The notes under the pieces were generated by a model. The model saw only the letters and a program-made list of their open reading frames with translations. It did not search any database and had not been told where the DNA came from. 43,921 nt of DNA from Nitrosomonadales bacterium (lineage in GTDB: Bacteria > Pseudomonadota > Gammaproteobacteria > Burkholderiales > Gallionellaceae), in NCBI GenBank assembly GCA_016218475.1, contig JACREB010000009.1:1-43921 (forward strand). Reading direction: 5' to 3'. The translations under genes and the position numbers were made by a program. Position 1 is the first letter of the stretch. Each line of letters opens with the position of its first letter. This document shows positions 1 through 7,023 of the stretch, in pieces.

Positions 1-59
1 AATGCTTCAAGTTCGTTGCGCTCTTGCTCCGTGAGCGTTACCCGGTATCTCGGTGACAT
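1..59 (-). CDS. IS630-like transposase, 5' end only (runs off the window)
   Basis: Nineteen codons are visible, reading leftward off the window edge, beginning MSPRYRVTLTEQERNELEA. This resembles the start of the helix-turn-helix domain of IS630-family transposases (R-Y-x-V-x-L-T-x-x-E). A near-perfect Shine-Dalgarno, AAGGAGGT, lies 4 bases before the ATG. The ORF track omits it because it is cut by the window edge. Only the N-terminus can be judged, so the family call is moderate and it is unknown whether the gene is intact. It neighbours an integrase remnant and a toxin-antitoxin pair, which fits an accessory island edge. Confidence 0.55.
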   Translation of the reverse strand, partial: MSPRYRVTLTEQERNELEA

Positions 60-140
60 GGCGACCTCCTTTTGTTAAGGGTTTCACCAGTATGTCACAA
101 GGCGTTACAATACGAAAGCAATAATGTTACATGGTACTAG

Positions 141-331
141 TCTTACTGTGTCACAAAGCGATCAAGGGATGCAGTGCAAGGCAAAATCGGGCGAAGTGGG
201 TCAAGCAGGGATGGGCGGTTTGCCGTTGCCGCCCAACTCGCAAAAAGCGGAGTTTACATGTAGTAAATGAGCATTTTGAGCCTGATTTTAACGCCGCAAT
301 GCGCCCTTCAGCGCTTTGTGACACAGTAAGA
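141..331 (+). repeat. Hairpin repeat, TCTTACTGTG-capped, copy A (long form, 191 bp)
   Basis: The ends are a perfect 20-bp inverted repeat, TCTTACTGTGTCACAAAGCG against its complement. Inside are a TGCAAGGC arm, a central palindrome around TTTACATGTAGTAAA and a complementary AACGCCGCA arm. Compared with copy B (18905-19164), this copy has an extra 48 bases (195-242) that contain their own GGGCGG/CCGCCC stem. Copy C (43781 to the window end) also has the extra block. No clear target duplication is visible. It carries no credible gene, so a non-autonomous mobile or structural element is the best description. Confidence 0.85.
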
Positions 332-455
332 AGTGCGTTCCAGCAAAACCGTTACCGTTCGCGGTTAAGTAGTGACTTGGCACGGGGTTATCGTGCTTAG
401 TCAATACTTAGTTCCATCAGAGATTGTCGAACCGCTGGATGCCCGCCGATACTGG

Positions 456-493
456 CCTTCGACAAGGCCTTCAGTCCTGAGCGTAGTCGAAGG
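456..493. repeat. REP-like inverted repeat CCTTCGAC...GTCGAAGG
   Basis: An 8-bp inverted repeat, CCTTCGAC and GTCGAAGG, encloses a loop reading TCAGTCCTGAGCG. This is the type of dispersed REP-like hairpin common in proteobacterial intergenic DNA. A related half-unit, CTTCGACAGGCTCAGGAC, occurs inside the capD-like gene at 37993-38010. Confidence 0.6.
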
Positions 494-527
494 GTCAGGC
501 CGAACGGTTTGTTTGTAATGGTTTTAG

Positions 528-728
528 TGGAACGATCTATTAGTCCAATATCCGCATCAGGTGACCGAGCGGCAGCTTGCCCATGGCGAGCGCAACCAGG
601 TCAGCGCGGCGTACAACTTCGCCGAGCATTTGCCTGAGCGCCGCAGGATGATGCAGGAATGGGCGGATTATCTGGACAAGCAAAAGGCAGGAGCGGAAGT
701 GATAACGCTGCCAATCAAAGCTGCTTGA
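528..728 (+). pseudogene. Phage/P4-type tyrosine integrase, C-terminal remnant
   Basis: An open frame ending in TGA at 726-728 encodes QVTERQLAHGERN, then SAAYNFAEHLPERRRMMQEW and a tail ending LPIKAA. This matches the C-terminus of P4-type tyrosine recombinases (the ERQLAH...AYN.AEYLPERRRMMQ.WADYLD pattern), which contains the last catalytic region. A stop codon at 525-527 and lack of further similarity upstream show that the rest of the gene is gone, so no active integrase is encoded. A start codon is not identifiable. It probably marks one end of a decayed integrative element that brought in the adjacent HigBA pair; that link is inference from position. Confidence 0.75.
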
Positions 729-758
729 CATGTGAGTCGTTACGCGATACAGTGCGCC

Positions 759-1037
759 ATGATTAAAACATTCCGGCATAAAGGGCTTGAGTCGTTTTTC
801 TTGACTGGCAGCAAAGCAGGCATACAGCCTCACCATGTTGCGAAATTAGAACGGCAATTGCTGCGCCTCAATGTTGCCAAAGACCACAGCTACATGAATA
901 TGCCGGGGTGGGGGTTTCATCCGCTGACCGCAAACCTTGCCGGGCATTATTCGGTAAGCGTGAGCGGCAACTGGCGTATGACGTTTACATTTGAGGGCGA
1001 GGATGCCGTGCTGGTCGATTATCAGGATTACCACTAG
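759..1037 (+). CDS. higB: HigB-type toxin of a type II toxin-antitoxin pair (RelE superfamily)
   Basis: The 92-residue protein starts MIKTFRHKGLESFF and contains the HigB hallmarks TGSKAGIQ, a central GWGFHPL segment and the C-terminal VSVSGNWRMTF plus LVDYQDYH. Family members are ribosome-dependent mRNA interferases whose activity is blocked by the partner HigA. The track start (GTG at 732) would add nine residues not usual in the family; the ATG at 759 is preferred, although no strong ribosome-binding site precedes it. The gene lies directly after the integrase remnant and 12 bases before higA, giving the toxin-first order typical of higBA. It appears full length. Confidence 0.9.
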   Translation: MIKTFRHKGLESFFLTGSKAGIQPHHVAKLERQLLRLNVAKDHSYMNMPGWGFHPLTANLAGHYSVSVSGNWRMTFTFEGEDAVLVDYQDYH

Positions 1038-1049
1038 GAGCAAACAAAA

Positions 1050-1376
1050 ATGAAAATGCACAACCCACCACACCCCGGCCTGACCCTACGCGACGATGTG
1101 TTGCCAGCGCTTGGGCTGACTGTGACTGAGGCCGCGCAACAATTGGATGTTGCCCGCGTAACGCTTTCCCGTGTGCTGAATGGCCGCGCCGCTATTTCGC
1201 CGGAAATGGCCTTGCGCCTTGAAGCATGGTTGGGTGTGGAGCGTGGGGGTCATGCTGATGCGTGGATTGCCGAGCAGCGCGCCTACGACATGTGGCAGGC
1301 CGAGCAGCGAATTAAGGTTGCGCCCTTGCATGTTCAGCCTGCGCCGGTAGCACCTGGACGGTGGCGCGCAGCCTGA
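1050..1376 (+). CDS. higA: HigA-type antitoxin, XRE-like HTH protein
   Basis: The protein has 108 residues. An N-terminal PPHPGLTLRDDVLPALGLT segment leads into a helix-turn-helix (TEAAQQLDVARVTLSRVLNG, roughly residues 26-45) and ends with a proline-rich tail. Family knowledge: HigA binds and neutralises HigB and represses its own operon through this HTH. An AGGAG motif lies 9 bases before the ATG, and the gene starts 12 bases after higB stops, so the two are probably co-transcribed. The C-terminal PAPVAPGRWRAA tail is longer than many HigA proteins and may be variable. Confidence 0.9.
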   Translation: MKMHNPPHPGLTLRDDVLPALGLTVTEAAQQLDVARVTLSRVLNGRAAISPEMALRLEAWLGVERGGHADAWIAEQRAYDMWQAEQRIKVAPLHVQPAPVAPGRWRAA

Positions 1377-1792
1377 AACGAGTTCCACCGTCCCTCATGC
1401 GGATCATGGGGAAAGCGGCGGCAAGGGTGATACGCACCCCAACTGCCTGACCACAACGCAACCTATAGAGGAGGTAGCATCATGGCTACAGGCCATGCAG
1501 CAGATCATCCATGGATGAAAAATGCCCATCTGCAAGTCCGCCCACAATGGGCATTGCGCTACACCGTAGCAAGGGGAAAACAGGGTAAAGCGGACATTTT
1601 TATTTGGCGTTGACAGGCAAATTTTCGATTCCGGTTCCGGCGCCATCACACTTCCATCCATGCTCGACGAAGCCCACAAAATCCAATAGAGGTAACAAGT
1701 TTGAGTGTTTTATTTTAGCGGGCCTTGATAATGCCTACCCATTTCATCAATTTCAGAACTTGGATGCCCGACACCCGGCAAAGGAAAATATC
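1377..1792. other. Intergenic stretch between higA and fumC
   Basis: Apart from the 43-residue ORF at 1482-1613, no gene is recognised. A short open segment around 1622-1689 (ending [18 protein letters not shown] and a stop) could be the tail of a vanished gene but is not identifiable. The ORF track extends fumC upstream to 1604 through this region; that extension is not conserved-looking and is rejected. Confidence 0.5.
1482..1613 (+). CDS. Small ORF of 43 residues with strong ribosome-binding site, function unknown
   Basis: GAGGAGGT lies about 6 bases upstream of an ATG that opens a frame beginning [18 protein letters not shown] and ending KADIFIWR before TGA. The Shine-Dalgarno quality is the only positive evidence; I do not recognise the peptide. 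It is too short for the supplied ORF track. It may be a real small protein belonging to the accessory island, a remnant of a larger gene, or a chance frame. Confidence 0.3.
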   Translation: MATGHAADHPWMKNAHLQVRPQWALRYTVARGKQGKADIFIWR

Positions 1793-3187
1793 GTGAACAC
1801 CAGAACAGAACGTGATTCGTTCGGCCCTATTGAAGTTACGGCGGAACGCCTTTGGGGCGCGCAGACGCAACGCTCGCTGCAATACTTCCATATCTCGACC
1901 GAGCGAATGCCGGAAGAAATCATCATGGCGCTTGCAAAAGCCAAACGCGCCGCTGCTCTGGTTAACAGTGAGCTTGGGCTATTGGGCGGAGAAAAGGCGG
2001 ACGCCATCATGCAGGCGGCAGATGAAGTGCTGGATGGACAGCACAATCAGGAGTTTGTCCTGTCGGTATGGCAGACCGGCTCGGGCACACAGAGCAACAT
2101 GAACATGAACGAGGTGCTTGCCAACCGCGCTTCGGAATTGCTTGGTGGCGCACGCGGCGAAGCGCGCAAGGTTCACCCCAACGATGAGGTCAATCTCGGC
2201 CAGTCATCCAACGATATTTTTCCCACTGCGATGCATGTGGCCGCCGCCACCGGCATCACGCAAAAACTGCTTCCGGCATTGAACACATTGCGCGCGACGC
2301 TGGAAAAGAAATCCGCCGCATTCGTCGGTATCATCAAGATCGGACGCACCCATTTGCAGGATGCCACCCCGCTGACACTGGGGCAGGAGTTTTCCGGTTA
2401 CGTGGCGCAACTGTATCTCGCGGAATCGGCCATTCGCGCCACGCTGGCGCCGCTGTGCCAACTGGCGGTCGGCGGTACGGCGGTGGGCACCGGGCTGAAC
2501 ACCCATGCCGAATTCGGCGAACGCGTCGCCGCAGAACTGGCGCGCAGCACCGGCTTGCCCTTCAAAAGCGCCGCCAACAAGTTCGCCGCATTGGCCGCGC
2601 ACGATGCGCTGGTGGCCGCTCACGGCGCACTCAAGGCACTGGCTGTCGCGCTGATGAAAATTGCCAACGATGTGCGCTGGCTGGCCTCCGGGCCACGCTC
2701 CGGGCTAGGAGAAATCAGCATACCGGAGAACGAGCCGGGCAGCTCGATCATGCCGGGCAAGATAAATCCGACCCAGTGCGAAGCGCTGACCATGCTGTGC
2801 TGCCAGGTGTTCGGCAACGATGTCGCGATCACCGCAGGCGGCGCTTCGGGCAATTTCGAACTCAATGTATTCAAGCCGCTCATCGCGCACAATTTCATGC
2901 AGAGCGTGCGCCTGCTGGCCGATGGCATGGAAAGTTTCGAGGAGTATTGCGTGCGCGGCATCGAAGCCAATCGCGAACGCATCAAGGATCAGGTGAGGCG
3001 TTCGCTGATGCTGGTGACCGCGCTGACCCCGCATATCGGCTACGACCGCGCCGCCGAGATCGCAAAAAGAGCCCATCACGACGGCAGCACGCTGAAGCAG
3101 GCGGCAATGGCGTCGGGTCATGTTACGGAAGCCGAATTCGACCGATGGATACAGCCGGCGGAGATGGTGCATCCAAAGACGAACTGA
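1793..3187 (+). CDS. fumC: Fumarate hydratase class II
   Basis: The 464-residue protein has the size and motifs of class II fumarases, which interconvert fumarate and malate in the TCA cycle without an iron-sulfur cluster. Visible signatures are [18 protein letters not shown], the [15 protein letters not shown] segment and the mobile catalytic loop [15 protein letters not shown]. The start chosen is GTG at 1793 ([15 protein letters not shown]), preceded by AAAGGAAAA; the track's 527-residue version adds 63 residues of unrelated upstream sequence. The gene stands alone, convergent with the uracil-DNA glycosylase gene 55 bases downstream. Confidence 0.96.
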   Translation: MNTRTERDSFGPIEVTAERLWGAQTQRSLQYFHISTERMPEEIIMALAKAKRAAALVNSELGLLGGEKADAIMQAADEVLDGQHNQEFVLSVWQTGSGTQSNMNMNEVLANRASELLGGARGEARKVHPNDEVNLGQSSNDIFPTAMHVAAATGITQKLLPALNTLRATLEKKSAAFVGIIKIGRTHLQDATPLTLGQEFSGYVAQLYLAESAIRATLAPLCQLAVGGTAVGTGLNTHAEFGERVAAELARSTGLPFKSAANKFAALAAHDALVAAHGALKALAVALMKIANDVRWLASGPRSGLGEISIPENEPGSSIMPGKINPTQCEALTMLCCQVFGNDVAITAGGASGNFELNVFKPLIAHNFMQSVRLLADGMESFEEYCVRGIEANRERIKDQVRRSLMLVTALTPHIGYDRAAEIAKRAHHDGSTLKQAAMASGHVTEAEFDRWIQPAEMVHPKTN

Positions 3188-3242
3188 AAAGGTATGCAGC
3201 AACCTTGTTTTTCCCAAACCATACCTGGCAGTAATACGCAAA

Positions 3243-3926
3243 TCACCTTCGGCGTGAAGCTGATGTTCCTTGTGGGTGAATACCGGGTACCTCTAAAAAT
3301 TTTGCAATATTACCGATCACCGCCTCGAACATCGCCGTGGTCAGGCGTTTTGTCTGTGTGTTGTAGCGGCTGCAATGGTAACTGTCAAACAACTTCAAGC
3401 CGCCGGGCAGCATATGTTGTGCGCCGTGCCCGAACGCAAAATCGCTCTTGCGCTGTTGCAGCGCCATCAGCACCGCCTGATGCGCTATCGCGCCCAAGGC
3501 AAGTATTGCCGCGCCTTGCGGCAACATCGCCAGTTCCTCCGCGACATAGCCGTTGCAGGCGCGAATCTCGCCCGGCTCCGGCTTGTTCTGCGGCGGCAAA
3601 CAGCGCACGGCGTTTGTGATGCGGCAGCCCTTCAGATGCAAGGAAGAATTGGCGTTTCCGGTTGTATCTAACGGCTCGGCGCTGCTTGCGAAACCATATT
3701 TGTGCAACGCACCATACAACAGGTTGCCCGCGAAATCGCCGGCGAATGGGCGGCCTGTGCGGTTCGCACCATGCATTCCGGGCGCGAGCCCGACGACCAG
3801 AAACGGGCTGCGCGGTTCGCCAAACGAGCTTACCGGCAAGGCATGGTAGCCGGGATGTTCGCCTCGCACTTGATCGAGAAACCCCGCCAGGCGCGGGCAC
3901 GAGCGGCAATCTGCGGTAAATTTCAT
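3243..3926 (-). CDS. Uracil-DNA glycosylase family 5 (UDGb), Fe-S type
   Basis: The 227-residue protein carries the UDGb motif GLAPGMHGANRTGRPFAGD (about residues 46-64) and a second active-site motif SYHCSRYNTQTKRLT near the C-terminus. Cysteines at 7, 10, 109 and 124 fit the four ligands of the [4Fe-4S] cluster of family 4/5 enzymes. These enzymes remove uracil and other deaminated bases from DNA to start base-excision repair; the family-5 motif lacks the Asp used by classical UDG. The ATG at 3926 lies three bases after the stop of the 711-residue gene, so the two are probably one transcript. Confidence 0.92.
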   Translation of the reverse strand: MKFTADCRSCPRLAGFLDQVRGEHPGYHALPVSSFGEPRSPFLVVGLAPGMHGANRTGRPFAGDFAGNLLYGALHKYGFASSAEPLDTTGNANSSLHLKGCRITNAVRCLPPQNKPEPGEIRACNGYVAEELAMLPQGAAILALGAIAHQAVLMALQQRKSDFAFGHGAQHMLPGGLKLFDSYHCSRYNTQTKRLTTAMFEAVIGNIAKFLEVPGIHPQGTSASRRR

Positions 3927-3929
3927 CGC

Positions 3930-6065
3930 TCATCCATGCCCGAAAAAACCGGCGTACCACAAGCCGATCAGCGAGCAGATGCCCGCCGCTATCGCCAGGT
4001 AATAAGGCCATGCCACCTGTTTATCCGCAAACGGATCAACCAGCGAGCGCTGCGCGCCCTCCGGTAAATCGGCCAAGCCGGTCAACGAAGCGCCGAACGG
4101 AATATTGATAAGCAACCGCGCATTGATCGCCCAGCCGCCGGCATCCAGTATCGGGCCGAGATTGCGTTTCTTCAGCTTGAACCAGGCCATCAGCATGGCC
4201 GGGCCGGAAATCAGCAACATCAGGCCGATTACCGCCAAAGGCATTTGCCAGAGCTTCAGCCCCAGCAAGCCGCTGACGATCGAAGCGAGAATGCCGCCGA
4301 TAGCGCCGATCGCCAGCCCTATCGCCGCAAAAATACCGGCGAACTTGCCCACATCGAAAGGTGGCTTGGGCGGCGTGGCAGGTATCTCTACCGCCGGTTT
4401 GCCGCCGTCCACCACCGCCTTGAGCAACTTGTCATCCACCGGGCCGACCTTCGATGCGGCCAGTTTTTGCATCTGTTCACCGATCATCTTGGACAGTTTT
4501 TTGTAGGGCGACCAGAATGCCTGGCGGATGCTGATCGGATGGTCGATGATGCGCACGATGCTGGCATTCCAGTCCTGCCCCTTGCGGTCATAGAAAATAC
4601 CGTTGCGCCCGACCAGCAGAAAATCCGAGTCGCCTGCGGTAAATGCGGCGGCGATACTCATTTTTTCCGCACCGCCATTGCGCACGCAATCGCAATACGC
4701 GAGGCAAATGCCGCTCATGCTGGCAAACCCGGCGTGCTTGGACACATCCTCGACCTTGACGCACAAATCGCAACTGCGCCCGTCCAGATACAGCGCGCCG
4801 ACCTGAAATATCGCCTTGTCCTCACCGGTGTAAAAATTGCGGAACGATACAAAGTTGTTTACCAGGCTGAACAAATCGCGGTTGTAGCGCAGCAATTTTT
4901 CTACTGAACGTATTGCTTTTACTTCGGCTTCGACAGCCTTATCCTGAACAACCAGGCCATCTATCGCTTCTCTGTGGCCGCTGCCGAGAATCTCGCGTAT
5001 GCGTGCAATGCCAAGCTGTTCGATATTATTTGCCGGCTTGTCCGCTTGCCAGGTTTCAAATGCGGTAAATCTGGCGCATAGATCAACCCATTCCGGAGCG
5101 CTCAGACTTTTTCTGCTGCCCAGCAGAGGCGTAACGACCTGTTCGCGCAACACATCAACCTTGCTTTGCCAAGCCGGGTTGATGCCGGAAATCAATGGCA
5201 ACGGCTTGTCCGCTTCTACTGTCGCCAGCGGGAAACTGGCCACTTCCCGGCTTTGCGCCGACAGGTTTTGCGCGGCGAGCTGCTGGTAATCTTCGACCGA
5301 GCGGCTTAACGGCACGGCTGCACGCGCATCGTATGCCGCCAACTGGCAACGCGTGAAATAGTCGTTGACCTTATCCTTGATAGCATGAAAAGCAACCGCC
5401 GCAGCTTCTGTTTTATCACCCAAAAACTGGATGGTCGCATCTCTCTCTCCCTTGGAATGCCAACCCGAATAAGCGGTTGCCCCGGCAAAAAATCTGGTTG
5501 CAATATCCTGATTGATACCATCCCCGCCGCCCAGATCCGCCACCGAACCGGCGCATTTGACAATGTCTGCAATGGTTGCGCGCAACCCGGTATCGGCAAC
5601 CTGCCCGGCACAAATAACCCCGTCGCCGTTAAATTCCAGCCTTGCCACAAATTTTTCAATATCGGCCATGTCCGCCAGCGAGATGCTTGCGGCATCGGTC
5701 TTGCCGAGACTTTTCAGGATGTGCCGCGCAGAGGCCAGCACCTGTTTGCCTTCTTCGCTACTGCCGTCAATGTCGGCTAATGCCAGACTATCCGAGCCCT
5801 TGACCAATAAATCGGCATTCTTCAACAACCCGCCCGCCCATGCGATGGCCGCCAGCACTTCATTGGCGCGCACATGCGCATCCGCATCGGCATCGATCAA
5901 ATCCAGTGTTCTGGTATCAAACTCAATACCGCGCGTCGGACAGCTCAGGGCTACCCACAGCTTCTGATCCAGTTCTTTGAGCGCCAGCAAATCCGCGCCG
6001 GTATCAAGCTGCACCTGATCGAATCCGCCGGCGCGAAAAAAATTCCATGTGTGCAAAAAAGCCAT
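3930..6065 (-). CDS. Uncharacterised 711-residue protein with EF-hand-like loops and C-terminal membrane segments
   Basis: I do not recognise a characterised family. The N-terminal third contains a good EF-hand-type calcium loop, DADADAHVRANE (residues 58-69), and two weaker ones, FNGDGVICAGQV (about 145-156) and GGGDGINQDIAT (about 179-190). A central region has a cysteine-containing patch (GRSCDLC, then CLAYCDC) and an IVRIIDHPISIRQAFWSPYK stretch. A proline-rich linker (ATPPKPP) precedes hydrophobic helices from about residue 575 to 640, a conserved-looking NLGPILDAGGWAINARL motif, INIPFGASLTGLADLPEGA, and one more helix at the C-terminus. No signal peptide is seen. AAGGAAAA precedes the ATG. 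Calcium binding and membrane anchoring are inferences. Confidence 0.75.
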   Translation of the reverse strand: MAFLHTWNFFRAGGFDQVQLDTGADLLALKELDQKLWVALSCPTRGIEFDTRTLDLIDADADAHVRANEVLAAIAWAGGLLKNADLLVKGSDSLALADIDGSSEEGKQVLASARHILKSLGKTDAASISLADMADIEKFVARLEFNGDGVICAGQVADTGLRATIADIVKCAGSVADLGGGDGINQDIATRFFAGATAYSGWHSKGERDATIQFLGDKTEAAAVAFHAIKDKVNDYFTRCQLAAYDARAAVPLSRSVEDYQQLAAQNLSAQSREVASFPLATVEADKPLPLISGINPAWQSKVDVLREQVVTPLLGSRKSLSAPEWVDLCARFTAFETWQADKPANNIEQLGIARIREILGSGHREAIDGLVVQDKAVEAEVKAIRSVEKLLRYNRDLFSLVNNFVSFRNFYTGEDKAIFQVGALYLDGRSCDLCVKVEDVSKHAGFASMSGICLAYCDCVRNGGAEKMSIAAAFTAGDSDFLLVGRNGIFYDRKGQDWNASIVRIIDHPISIRQAFWSPYKKLSKMIGEQMQKLAASKVGPVDDKLLKAVVDGGKPAVEIPATPPKPPFDVGKFAGIFAAIGLAIGAIGGILASIVSGLLGLKLWQMPLAVIGLMLLISGPAMLMAWFKLKKRNLGPILDAGGWAINARLLINIPFGASLTGLADLPEGAQRSLVDPFADKQVAWPYYLAIAAGICSLIGLWYAGFFGHG

Positions 6066-6228
6066 AAGTTTTCCTTAAAAATGCGCCGAAATACATTTTG
6101 CAACCCCACACCGTATGACTGCCCGCATTATAATCCTCCATCTTGATACCTTACTTCCCCTTCGCCTAAAGGCGAAGTTGATTATTACTCTCGCGTGTAA
6201 AAACACATCATCATCCATGCTGCTCTGC

Positions 6229-6234
6229 TATAAT
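6229..6234 (+). promoter_or_regulatory. Likely -10 box of the tRNA-Pro promoter
   Basis: A perfect TATAAT ends 9 bases before the tRNA 5' end, the distance expected when transcription starts just ahead of the mature tRNA. The -35 position holds only a weak match, so only the -10 is annotated. Confidence 0.6.
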
Positions 6235-6243
6235 CCGCGCCCT

Positions 6244-6320
<77 letters not shown>

Positions 6321-6396
6321 GTTGAATCAGATGGTTACTTATGTGAAGCCACGTCGGGTTAGCGGCTTTATGGTTCGACAAGCTCTGATGGAACTG

Positions 6397-6936
6397 CTAA
6401 CCCACTCTCTGTTTTCTGGCTCGCCACCGCAACACTACCGCCACGCGCCATGCCACGCGCACCACAAAATATCCTGCAATTGCCAGACACGTGGCGAGTA
6501 GCGGCAGGCCGATCATGATCGGTTTGCCCAGCATCACCAGCCAACCCCACAATTCATTCACCCAATTATGCCAATGCATTTCCGGAAATGACAGTTGCGC
6601 CACCACCGCTTCGCTGCGTGCGCCACTCACTATTGCGCCAAGTTCATAAGCCAGCACGTACAGCGGCAAGATAGTGAAGGGATTGGTATAAAGCGTAGTA
6701 AATACCGCCACCGGCAAATTGACGCGCAACAGCAATGCCAGCAATGCGGCAGAGATCATTTGCAACGGCCCGGGAATCAGGCCGCAAAATAATCCGACCG
6801 CCACACCGCCCGCCACCGAGCGGCGATGCAAGTGCCACAGGTTGGGATGGTGCAACCAGCCACCGAACGGCTTCAGCCATTGGTTGCTTCTCACCGTTTC
6901 GTGCGATGGCAGGAATTTGCGGAATAATTTGCGCAT
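6397..6936 (-). CDS. DUF2062 membrane protein
   Basis: The 179-residue protein has a basic N-terminus followed by the DUF2062 core: HHPNLWHLHRRSVAGGVAVG, then GLFCGLIPGPLQMISAALLA, TLYTNPFTILPLYVLAYELG and a C-terminal hydrophobic helix pair. DUF2062 proteins are small inner-membrane proteins of unknown biochemical role. It is divergent from comEC, with an 87-base gap between the two starts, an arrangement often seen in betaproteobacteria. No frameshift or missing region is seen. Confidence 0.9.
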   Translation of the reverse strand: MRKLFRKFLPSHETVRSNQWLKPFGGWLHHPNLWHLHRRSVAGGVAVGLFCGLIPGPLQMISAALLALLLRVNLPVAVFTTLYTNPFTILPLYVLAYELGAIVSGARSEAVVAQLSFPEMHWHNWVNELWGWLVMLGKPIMIGLPLLATCLAIAGYFVVRVAWRVAVVLRWRARKQRVG

Positions 6937-7023
6937 GGCTTCATTCTATACGAACCTCCCGAACCATCCATATGCCATAAAGGATTTATTCATGTTTCGC
7001 GGTATTTGCGTTAGTCTGCGCGC

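Larger units (their letters stand above)
60..527. other. Gene-free stretch with hairpin repeat and REP-like hairpin
   Basis: This stretch holds the leader of the IS630-like gene, hairpin repeat copy A (141-331), a REP-like inverted repeat (456-493) and otherwise unassigned sequence. The 89-residue ORF on the track (131-400) lies mostly inside the repeat and is not supported as a gene. Stop codons interrupt the integrase reading frame up to 527. Confidence 0.6.

Noticed and set aside
131-400. 89-residue ORF at the left end
   Set aside because: It lies almost wholly inside hairpin repeat copy A; the same reading occurs in other copies and shows no protein-like features.
1604-1792. Upstream extension of fumC on the ORF track
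   Set aside because: The extra 63 residues do not resemble fumarase; the GTG at 1793 with AAAGGAAAA and the usual N-terminus fits better.
3190-3226. AGGTATG...CATACCT inverted repeat after fumC as a terminator
   Set aside because: The loop is over 20 bases and no clear T-run follows on either strand.
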